A DNA stretch of 21,795 nucleotides from an uncultured Zetaproteobacteria bacterium (GTDB lineage Bacteria; Pseudomonadota; Zetaproteobacteria; Mariprofundales; Mariprofundaceae): positions 1 to 21,795 of the forward strand of contig CAJXNE010000010.1 of assembly GCA_913056285.1 (NCBI GenBank). The letters run 5' to 3'. The notes beneath the pieces were generated by a model. That model was not told the origin of the DNA and did no database searches. It saw only the letters and a list, made by a program, of their open reading frames with translations. The number at the start of each line of letters is the position of its first letter. Positions within the stretch are counted from its first letter, which is position 1. This document shows, one piece after another, positions 14,762 through 21,795 of the stretch. Position numbers and translations under genes: made by a program.

Positions 14762-16128
14762 AACGCCGCCTCGCGCATCTGCTGCGCCAGCGCACCGATT
14801 GAGCCGGCCCCCATCAGTACAACGATATGGCCATCGGCCAGTTCAGATTCGGCCAAATCGCAGGCAGATTCCAAATTGTCCAGCAATGAAACATTGCGGT
14901 GGCCGCGAGCGCGCATGCCTTCTGCCATCTGTTCGCTGTTGGCACCATCAATTTCCGTTTCGCCAGCGGCATAGACCGGCAGCAATGCAACGGCATTGGC
15001 AGCATCGAACGCGCCCATAAAATCGGCCATCAAATCATGCGTTCGGCTATAGCGGTGCGGCTGAAAAATGACGCTGATATGCCGTTCCGGCCAGCATTGA
15101 CGGGCTGCCGCCAGCGTTGCCATCACCTCTTTCGGATGGTGGCCATAATCATCAACCAATACCCCGGTTCCGATTTTCATGCGCTGAAAACGACGCTGAA
15201 TGCCTTCAAATGAGGCCAGCGCCTGGCGAATGATTTCAATATCAATATTCAGATCCAGCAACACAGCCATCGCCGCCAGTGCATTTTCTGCATTATGACG
15301 TCCTGGCATGGGTAGCTGGAATGCGCCCAGATCACCCAATTCCCGGCTTGCAGCGGTAAATGTTTGACCTTCCGCATTGGCTTGTATGTCCAGCAGATGC
15401 AAATCGGCCTGCGGGCTGCTGCCGTAGGTGGTGATCGGCTTGTGCAAGCGCTCACGTAACGCTGCTACATTCGGATGCTCATGATGCAAGACCACACGCC
15501 CGTAAAACGGCACCAGATCAACAAATGTATGGAAGGCCTCCATCAGCGTCTCGAAATTACCGTAATGATCCAGATGCTCGGGATCGATATTGCTGACCAC
15601 GGCAATGGTCGGGGACAGGCGCAGAAAAGAACCGTCGGATTCATCGGCTTCGGCCAGCAGCCACGGGCTGGCACCAAGTCGGGCGTTGCTGCCACAAGCG
15701 GTTAATCGACCGCCAATCACATACGTCGGATCCAGCCCTGCGGCTTCCATACCGTGCGCAATCAGCGAGGTCATGGTGGTTTTGCCATGGCTGCCGGCAA
15801 CCGCAATGCCCTGTTTCATACGCATCAGTTCGGCCAGCATATCGGCGCGCGGAATCACCGGCACGCCGAGTTGTTGTGCCTCGGCAATTTCCGGATTGTT
15901 GTGATCAATGGCTGAGGAAACCACGACTACCTGCGCATCGCCCAGATTCTGCGCCGCATGGCCCACCATCACATGGATACCCAGGCTGCGCAGCCTTACC
16001 ACATTAGGGCTCTCGGCCATATCGCTGCCCTGCACGGAAAAGCCCTGATTATGCAGCAGCTCGGCAATGCCGCTCATGCCGATGCCGCCGATGCCGATCA
16101 GGTGAATGCGTTGCACACGCGCCTTCAT
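14758..16128 (-). CDS. murC: UDP-N-acetylmuramate--L-alanine ligase MurC
   Basis: This 456-residue ligase adds L-alanine to UDP-MurNAc using ATP, the first peptide step of the precursor. The N-terminal UDP-binding domain has IHLIGIGGIGMSGIA (8-22), and GSD is at 34-36. The ATP P-loop is GSHGKTT (112-118). The central-domain ligase residues lie near EADESDGSFL, and the C-terminal domain includes YGHHPKE and FQPHRYSR. Length is typical. It starts inside the murG stop codon (ATGA) and its own stop overlaps the murB start. Confidence 0.98.
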   Translation of the reverse strand: MKARVQRIHLIGIGGIGMSGIAELLHNQGFSVQGSDMAESPNVVRLRSLGIHVMVGHAAQNLGDAQVVVVSSAIDHNNPEIAEAQQLGVPVIPRADMLAELMRMKQGIAVAGSHGKTTMTSLIAHGMEAAGLDPTYVIGGRLTACGSNARLGASPWLLAEADESDGSFLRLSPTIAVVSNIDPEHLDHYGNFETLMEAFHTFVDLVPFYGRVVLHHEHPNVAALRERLHKPITTYGSSPQADLHLLDIQANAEGQTFTAASRELGDLGAFQLPMPGRHNAENALAAMAVLLDLNIDIEIIRQALASFEGIQRRFQRMKIGTGVLVDDYGHHPKEVMATLAAARQCWPERHISVIFQPHRYSRTHDLMADFMGAFDAANAVALLPVYAAGETEIDGANSEQMAEGMRARGHRNVSLLDNLESACDLAESELADGHIVVLMGAGSIGALAQQMREAAL

Positions 16129-17255
16129 GCGTTCACCTCCGGTGTCTGTGACGTATGCATGGCAGGCAGAAATTCAGCCAGCACGTCCAATTGTTTTTCC
16201 TGTGCCGCATAAGGCGCGGCAGTGCATGCGGCCTGACTCATTTGCTCGAGTTTGGCCGGATGAAATAAGTATGCGTCGATCTGTGCAGCCAGTGATGTTG
16301 CATCCAGCGTTTGCTGATCCAGCACTACAGCAGCACCGACTGCCGCCAGCGCTTCGGCATTATGGCGCTGATGGTCGTCGGCGGCATGCGGCAACGGCAC
16401 AAACAGGCTCGGCATGCCCACACAGGCAGCTTCACAAACGCTCATGGCTCCGGCACGCGCCACCATCAGGCTGCCATGGCTGTAGAACGTGGCCATATCT
16501 TCACAAAAGGGCAGCACGTCTGCATTGATTTCGGACCGGGCATATAGCTCGCGCACCTGTTGCAGCGTGGCTGCATCTGAGCCGACAATATGACTGACGA
16601 CAAATTCGCGTCCTTCCAGCGCCAGCAAGCGGCAGGCTTCGGGAACGGTTTGATTGAGTACGCGTGCACCTTGCGAGCCACCCAGCACCAGCAGACGAGG
16701 CGGTTCATGTCTGTGCCAGCGGGTGGCGGCAATATTGCTACGTACCACATTGCCGGTGATAACACGGCGTACACTTCCGGCCAGTTTTTTGGAAGCCGCG
16801 CCAAAACCCAGCATGATGCAGCGGCAGAAACGGGCCAGGGTGCGGTTGACCAATCCGGGCATGGCATTCTGTTCGTATAAGACTACCGGAATACGGCTGA
16901 TCAGAGCGGCCGCGACACCGGAGATGCTGGCATAGCCACCCACGCCGACCAGTAAGTCGGGGCGTTCGGATTGCCAGTTGCGCCGAATGGAAATCACGGC
17001 CTGCGGTAATTCCCACAGCAATACCCGGATACGTTGCAACAGGCCTGCACCTTTGACGCCGTGCATGGCCAGCAGTTGAACTGTTTCGCCGCGCTCGGGC
17101 AGTAGCGTGGCTTCAAGTCCGCGTTCCGCACCAATAAAAGAAACCGATAACTGCGGCCAGCGCGCCCGCGCTGCATCAGCCAGCGCCAATGCAGGCATGA
17201 CATGACCGCCGGTGCCGCCGCCGGCAATGAACAGGATGGGCTTGGCATGCGTCAT
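16125..17255 (-). CDS. murG: Lipid II synthase MurG
   Basis: This 376-residue GT28 glycosyltransferase adds GlcNAc to lipid I on the inner face of the membrane, giving lipid II. The first glycine-rich loop is GGGTGGHVMPAL (12-23), with the conserved H19. The second is GGSQGARVLN (192-201), followed by RAGAMSVCE (267-275) and the UDP-GlcNAc-contact segment AADDHQRHNA (291-300). YEQNAMPG (127-134) is also typical. It overlaps ftsW upstream and murC downstream by ATGA. Length is slightly above the usual 355-365, with a short extra tail. Confidence 0.97.
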   Translation of the reverse strand: MTHAKPILFIAGGGTGGHVMPALALADAARARWPQLSVSFIGAERGLEATLLPERGETVQLLAMHGVKGAGLLQRIRVLLWELPQAVISIRRNWQSERPDLLVGVGGYASISGVAAALISRIPVVLYEQNAMPGLVNRTLARFCRCIMLGFGAASKKLAGSVRRVITGNVVRSNIAATRWHRHEPPRLLVLGGSQGARVLNQTVPEACRLLALEGREFVVSHIVGSDAATLQQVRELYARSEINADVLPFCEDMATFYSHGSLMVARAGAMSVCEAACVGMPSLFVPLPHAADDHQRHNAEALAAVGAAVVLDQQTLDATSLAAQIDAYLFHPAKLEQMSQAACTAAPYAAQEKQLDVLAEFLPAMHTSQTPEVNA

Positions 17256-18496
17256 GCCAGATGCTCCAAACCCTGCTCAGTTGCGGCCATGGCAGGTTTG
17301 TTTCGGCTGCTTTTCTTTCCTTTGGCGAGGGAAGAGCGACGTTTTCCCGTCCGTTTCTCATGGCGTTTATTGCCCGGTGCATGGCGTTGGACGGACAACA
17401 ACAGGCCGATTAACACGCATTCGCCAAGCAGGGCGCTGCCGCCGTAGGAGACAAACGGTAATGGCATCCCCTTGGTCGGCAATAATCCCATCGCCGCACC
17501 GAGATTAATCATCAGGGCTGTGCCCAGCACGACCACGCAACCGATAATCAACAGGCGCGAGAACATATCGACAGCTTGAATGGCCAGCCAGATGCCGCGA
17601 CCGAGCAGTACCGCAAAGACCAGAAGCACCGATACGATGCCGACTAAACCCAGTTCTTCGCCGATGCTGGCGGAGATGAAATCGGTAAATACTTCCGGCA
17701 GGTAAAACAGCTTTTGCACTCCCTGGCCGAGTCCTGTGCCGAACAGGCCGCCGCTGCCGAATGCGATCATCGATTGAATCAACTGATAATCACTGCCCAG
17801 CGGATCATTCCACGGATCGATAAAACTGGTTAATCGCTGCATGCGATAGGGCGCAGCCATCATTGCTATAGCTGCCAGCGGCACGAAACTCAGCACCAGC
17901 AGTGTTAAGTGGCGAAGCGGTACGCCGCCGACAAACCACATGGCAAAACAGACGACCGATAACAACACCGCACTGCCGAAATCCGGTTGCAATAACAGCA
18001 GCGCCAGCGCTACGCCGAGCACCACCAGCATCGGCGCAAGGCCGCTCGAGAAACGCGTCAAACGATCCGGAAATGAACTCAGATAATACGCCATATAAAT
18101 AATCACGGCAGGTTTCAGCAATTCTACTGGTTGCAGGGTCAGGCCGAACAGGGAAAACCAGCGTTGCGCGCCGTTGATTTCCTTGCCGATTCCCGGAACC
18201 AGCACGGCCAGCATCAACATCAGGGCAATGCCCAGCACCGGCACGGCAATGGCACGCCACCAGTTTACATCAATGCGCGATAGTCCCCACATCATCAGCA
18301 TGCCGACCGGAATATAGAACAGCCAGTGGCGGATAATGCGCAGTGGGTCGCCATAGCGCACTTCGGCCACACTGACGCTGGCGCTATACACCATCAGCAC
18401 GCTGAAACACATGAGTGACAGCACACAGCCAGTGATCACTGCATCCGGCGGGGATAGTAATTTCACAGCGGGTCTGTTCACAGCAGTTCTGCTCAT
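17252..18496 (-). CDS. ftsW: Septal peptidoglycan polymerase FtsW (SEDS family)
   Basis: This 414-residue multispan membrane protein (about ten helices) polymerises lipid II at the septum with its transpeptidase partner. Family motifs are NGAQRWF (108-114), the large loop with DPWNDPLGS (227-235), SGGLFGTGLGQGVQKLFYLPE (248-268), and LPTKGMPLPFVSYGGSALL (339-357). D272 in TDF is the probable catalytic aspartate. Several positions differ from the usual consensus: QPVE (122-125) for QPSE, SDYQ for SGYQ, and FTDFIS for HTDFIF. The cytoplasmic tail (about 371-414) is basic. I chose ATG 18496, which overlaps the murD stop (ATGA). A longer open frame upstream runs into murD and is rejected. Confidence 0.95.
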   Translation of the reverse strand: MSRTAVNRPAVKLLSPPDAVITGCVLSLMCFSVLMVYSASVSVAEVRYGDPLRIIRHWLFYIPVGMLMMWGLSRIDVNWWRAIAVPVLGIALMLMLAVLVPGIGKEINGAQRWFSLFGLTLQPVELLKPAVIIYMAYYLSSFPDRLTRFSSGLAPMLVVLGVALALLLLQPDFGSAVLLSVVCFAMWFVGGVPLRHLTLLVLSFVPLAAIAMMAAPYRMQRLTSFIDPWNDPLGSDYQLIQSMIAFGSGGLFGTGLGQGVQKLFYLPEVFTDFISASIGEELGLVGIVSVLLVFAVLLGRGIWLAIQAVDMFSRLLIIGCVVVLGTALMINLGAAMGLLPTKGMPLPFVSYGGSALLGECVLIGLLLSVQRHAPGNKRHEKRTGKRRSSLAKGKKSSRNKPAMAATEQGLEHLA

Positions 18497-19869
18497 GATT
18501 TCGATTCCAATGTGGCGACAGCATTGGCAAACGCATTGCCGCGCTCGATATAATCCCTGAATTGATCCTGACTGGCAGCCGCCGGAGCCAGCAGTACAGG
18601 CACGCCGTCGACTGCATGCACAGCCTGTTTGACAGCTTGCTCCACCGTTTTCACAAAACTGCATGGCACCCCGGCTGCGGCAGCCAGATCGGTGAACGGT
18701 TTGGCATCTGTACCAATCACAAACATCTGCTCGACATGCCCGGCAACAGTATCCTTGAGTACCGACACATCGAGCCCTTTACGCAAGCCGCCGCAAATCC
18801 AGATAAGCTGATGAAAGGACTCAAGCGCAGCTCTGGCTGCCTCCGGATTGGTGGCCTTGGAATCATTGAACCATTCCCGGCCTGCAACAAAGCCAAGCGA
18901 TTGCAAACGATGCGGCAGGCCGCGAAATGAGGTTAACGATTGCCGAATCACGCTTGCCGTAATGCCGAAATCTGCTGCCGCCTGTGCGGCAACAGCCAGA
19001 TTCAGATGCTGATGAATTCCTTGTGCAGGCAATTCATCCGAGCTCACAAGCTGAGCCTGATCATAATGATGCCAGAACACCTCCCATGATCCGTCTGCCT
19101 GTTGCTGCACGCCGGCATCCAGCCTATCGGCCTGCCCCATGCCGAAACGGCGCACAAACACACCACGCCCGCGCAGCTCTTCAGTCAGCCCGTTCCAGCA
19201 TTCATGGGCCGGCAACATGGCTTTATCACCTTCGCCCTGTCTGGCGAATATACGCAACTTGGCTGCCTCATATGCATGCATGTCGCTATGCATATCTGCA
19301 TGATCAGGTTGCACATTGAGCAGTGCCGACCAGTTCGGGTGAATCGGGTTGGCGCGCTCCAGTTGAAAGCTGGATAATTCCAGTACAATACGCTGAGGGT
19401 CAGGACTCTGCTCATTACCATTGCCGAGCAGATCAAGCATCGGCACGCCGATATTGCCGCCAGCTTCAATGCCGCCGGACAAGGTGTCGAGCATGGTGCT
19501 GATCAGAGATACGGTGGTGGTTTTGCCGTTGGTACCTGTAATGGCAATTAAATCGTTCTGATAAGCTTCACTGAACAACTCCAGATCGCCGAATACCGGA
19601 ATACCTGCTTCTCGCACCTGTACCAATGCCGGGTGATTATAATTCACGCCGGGGCTGACAATCAGGCGTTCAAATCCTTTCAGTACTTGCGCATCCAGTG
19701 CTCCGGTATTCAAGACGATATCGATTTCATCAGGCAGACTGATCTGCGATTCATCAAAAGCTTCGCATGCAACGCCCCTGCGCAGCAGAAAAGATGCCAC
19801 CGACTGGCCGGTTTTACCCATGCCGATAATGGCGGTTCTGGGTGCCGTGTTATGCATAAGCGTGCTCAT
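18493..19869 (-). CDS. murD: UDP-N-acetylmuramoyl-L-alanine--D-glutamate ligase MurD
   Basis: This 458-residue ligase adds D-glutamate to UDP-MurNAc-L-Ala with ATP. The N-terminal UDP-binding fold starts at TAIIGMGKTGQSVA (12-25). The ATP P-loop is GTNGKTTT (112-119), and the LELSSFQLE segment and DHADMHSDMHAY loop follow. NDSKATNP in the C-terminal part is the MurD signature. LLAPAAASQDQF replaces the more usual LLSPACASFDQF. The ATG overlaps the mraY stop (ATGA). Normal length. Confidence 0.97.
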   Translation of the reverse strand: MSTLMHNTAPRTAIIGMGKTGQSVASFLLRRGVACEAFDESQISLPDEIDIVLNTGALDAQVLKGFERLIVSPGVNYNHPALVQVREAGIPVFGDLELFSEAYQNDLIAITGTNGKTTTVSLISTMLDTLSGGIEAGGNIGVPMLDLLGNGNEQSPDPQRIVLELSSFQLERANPIHPNWSALLNVQPDHADMHSDMHAYEAAKLRIFARQGEGDKAMLPAHECWNGLTEELRGRGVFVRRFGMGQADRLDAGVQQQADGSWEVFWHHYDQAQLVSSDELPAQGIHQHLNLAVAAQAAADFGITASVIRQSLTSFRGLPHRLQSLGFVAGREWFNDSKATNPEAARAALESFHQLIWICGGLRKGLDVSVLKDTVAGHVEQMFVIGTDAKPFTDLAAAAGVPCSFVKTVEQAVKQAVHAVDGVPVLLAPAAASQDQFRDYIERGNAFANAVATLESKS

Positions 19870-20936
19870 CGGATTTTCAGGGTGGAAAGCGCCACCAACG
19901 CCAGTAAAATCGAAATAATCCAGAAACGGACAATGACTTTCGGCTCAGCCCATCCCTTCAGTTCATAATGGTGGTGAATCGGCGCCATGCGGAATACGCG
20001 TTTACCCGTCATTTTGAAGCTGACCACCTGCACCATCACCGAAACTGCTTCCAGTACAAACAGGCCGCCGGCAATGGCCAACAGGAATTGTTGATGCACC
20101 GCACAGGCGACAAAACCGAGCGCGCCGCCCAGTGCCAGTGCGCCGACATCGCCCATAAATACCTGAGCCGGATAGGAATTGTACCATAAAAAACCCAGGC
20201 AACCGCCAATGACCGCGCCGCAGAATACCGCCATTTCGCCTGCGCCCGGCACAAACGGAATCATCAGATAGGCCGAGAACTTGGCATGGCCGGCCAGATA
20301 AACCACCACAGCCAGCGCACTGGCCACCATAAATGTGGGCGCAACCGCCAGCCCGTCCAGCCCGTCGGTCAGGTTGACTGCATTGGATGAGCCAACCAGA
20401 ACGAATAGTACGAATACGGGATAGAACCAACCCATATTCCACTGCACATTGAAGAAGGGGATATCCACAATCGGATCGGTCATCAGCATTAAGCCGATAG
20501 CGGCAATACCGCCAATCAGGCATTGCATCAGCAGTTTCCAGCGGCCTGCTAACCCCTTGGGATCATGGCGGATAATTTTCAGATAATCATCCAGCCAGCC
20601 GATGATGCCGTAACCGAGTGTAACCAGCAGCGCCAGCCAGACAAACCCGCTGGTTAAATCAGCCCACAGCAACGTGGCGATGGTCAGCGACAATAAAATC
20701 AGCACGCCGCCCATGGTCGGGGTACCCTGTTTAATCAAATGGGTTTGCGGCCCGTCATTACGAATCGGTTGACCCTTGCCCTGATGCGCTGTTAGCCAGC
20801 GTATAAACAGCGGCCCCATCACCCAGCACAGCACCAACGACGTCACCAGCGCATAGACGGTGCGGAAGGTGATATACTGAAACAGGTTGAAGAAGGAATA
20901 TTGTTCATGCAGCGGATACAGGAGGTTATACAGCAT
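19866..20936 (-). CDS. mraY: Phospho-MurNAc-pentapeptide transferase MraY
   Basis: This 356-residue membrane enzyme transfers phospho-MurNAc-pentapeptide from UDP to undecaprenyl phosphate, forming lipid I. It has about ten helices. The aspartate pair is D116-D117 in WLDDYLKI, NLTDGLDGLA is at 188-197, MGDVGALALGG is at 261-271 (A where S is usual), and the HHHYE motif is at 321-325. I chose ATG 20936 (MLYNLLYPL), which matches the family start and has GGGGAGG six bases upstream (20949-20943). A TTG at 20942 would add two residues. The gene overlaps the end of murF by 11 bases. Confidence 0.97.
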   Translation of the reverse strand: MLYNLLYPLHEQYSFFNLFQYITFRTVYALVTSLVLCWVMGPLFIRWLTAHQGKGQPIRNDGPQTHLIKQGTPTMGGVLILLSLTIATLLWADLTSGFVWLALLVTLGYGIIGWLDDYLKIIRHDPKGLAGRWKLLMQCLIGGIAAIGLMLMTDPIVDIPFFNVQWNMGWFYPVFVLFVLVGSSNAVNLTDGLDGLAVAPTFMVASALAVVVYLAGHAKFSAYLMIPFVPGAGEMAVFCGAVIGGCLGFLWYNSYPAQVFMGDVGALALGGALGFVACAVHQQFLLAIAGGLFVLEAVSVMVQVVSFKMTGKRVFRMAPIHHHYELKGWAEPKVIVRFWIISILLALVALSTLKIR

Positions 20937-21795
20937 CGGCAACCTCCCCGACGCACAACAGTTCCACCACCGATTCCAGATGCATCGAACGCGATGCCTT
21001 AATTAATATCGTATCCCCGTCAGCAAATGAATCACACTGCAAAGCAGTGATAGCATCGTCAGTTGTGGCAAACCAGCGCGCCTTCTGATGCATGGCGGCC
21101 AGCGATTGCATCTGCGCGCCAATCAGATAAACCTCGTCTAATGCTTCAATATCGAGTCTGGTATGAGCGCTTTCAGAAGCGGCTCCCAGTTCCGCCATAT
21201 CACCGAGAATGGCGATTTTCCGCCCAGGCAGGGCACGCAACGTATTAATCGCCGCCTGCATGGAAACCGGATTGGCATTGTAGCAATCATCCAGCACGGT
21301 CGCACCGTTTCTGGCCACAAGGCGTTGCATACGCCCGGCCATCGGCTGCCAGCCGGACAATGCTGAAGTAATGTCAGCAAGTGTGTATTCACTGTCGCCG
21401 CGCTGTTGCAAGTGACGCAACATAATGGAGGCGGCAAAGGCATGGTTCTCAGCCCAGTGACTGGCTGGTAATGCCAGTTGCATTGCAGCATGTTCGCCTT
21501 GGCAGGACAACATCAACACGTCACCATTTAACTGCCAGCTGACCACGGCCTCATCCGCGGCATCGATAGAAACAGGACACTCCGGCAGCGCGATATGATT
21601 AGCTTGCATCAGTGCCGCTACATCCTTGCCGAGCGCACACCAGCCGCCTGCATTGACATGCTCCAGCAACAGCGCCTTTTCGCGCACCACGCCGGACAAT
21701 CCACCCAACCCTTCGCTGTGAGCCGCCGTGATGCCGGTCAGTACAGCGATATCCGGCTGCACCATGGCGGCCAGCCGGGTCATTTCACCCGGCTC
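20926..21795 (-). CDS. murF: UDP-MurNAc-tripeptide--D-Ala-D-Ala ligase MurF (5' end outside window)
   Basis: The visible part is 289 codons plus stop; the frame is open to the window edge (codons for EPGE precede MTRLAAMVQP), so the N-terminal domain and ATP P-loop are missing. MurF adds D-Ala-D-Ala, made by the Ddl encoded downstream, to the UDP-MurNAc tripeptide. Family features here are PDIAVLTGITAAHSEGLG, the GWQPMAGRMQ segment, the DDCYNANP motif that binds substrate, and KASRSMHLE near the end, where KGSRSM is more usual. It leads directly into mraY. The ATG at 21783 is internal and is not the start. Confidence 0.95.
   Translation of the reverse strand, partial: EPGEMTRLAAMVQPDIAVLTGITAAHSEGLGGLSGVVREKALLLEHVNAGGWCALGKDVAALMQANHIALPECPVSIDAADEAVVSWQLNGDVLMLSCQGEHAAMQLALPASHWAENHAFAASIMLRHLQQRGDSEYTLADITSALSGWQPMAGRMQRLVARNGATVLDDCYNANPVSMQAAINTLRALPGRKIAILGDMAELGAASESAHTRLDIEALDEVYLIGAQMQSLAAMHQKARWFATTDDAITALQCDSFADGDTILIKASRSMHLESVVELLCVGEVADAV

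Noticed and set aside
18497..18664. Longer N-terminus for ftsW
   Set aside because: It would overlap murD by 170 bases. ATG 18496 overlaps the murD stop as ATGA, like the neighbouring junctions.

Overview
The window looks like a chromosomal segment of a Gram-negative proteobacterium. It carries an LpxC lipid A enzyme, an OprB-type outer-membrane porin, a complete inner stretch of the division and cell wall (dcw) cluster in the proteobacterial order, and homologues of the E. coli proteins YcgN, YchJ and YajR. The genus cannot be fixed from sequence alone. A zetaproteobacterium or a deep-branching gammaproteobacterium would fit, but this is only an inference.

Layout. Positions 1-140 hold a dispersed repeat that ends just before a rightward chemotaxis operon cheY-cheB-cheR (162-2414). 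An OprB-like porin (2580-3797) and a YajR-like MFS transporter with a C-terminal YAM domain (3900-5252) follow. A second copy of the repeat (5435-5616) sits directly before rsmD (5626-6198). The rightward set continues with hemC, an unrecognised 43-codon membrane-protein gene with a perfect Shine-Dalgarno sequence (7300-7431), and the overlapping pair ycgN-ychJ (7532-8432). A hairpin terminator lies in the convergent junction near 8468-8487.

Everything to the right is leftward and tightly packed: murF (5' end outside the window), mraY, murD, ftsW, murG, murC, murB, ddl, ftsQ, ftsA, ftsZ and lpxC. Most junctions from murD to ftsA are stop/start overlaps of 1 to 8 bases, so translation is probably coupled. 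The set makes UDP-MurNAc-pentapeptide (MurB, C, D, F, Ddl), moves it onto lipid (MraY, MurG), polymerises it (FtsW) and places it at the septum (FtsQ, FtsA, FtsZ). LpxC commits precursor to lipid A.

Most of the window is ordinary core genome. The least ordinary items are these. (1) The two repeat copies share outer flanks in the same orientation, but their inner core is reversed in one copy relative to the other. (2) The 43-residue membrane protein is unrecognised. (3) A C/A-rich, G-poor leader precedes ftsZ. (4) A long hairpin lies on the presumed ycgN start codon. (5) FtsW has substitutions at positions that are normally strongly conserved in the SEDS family.
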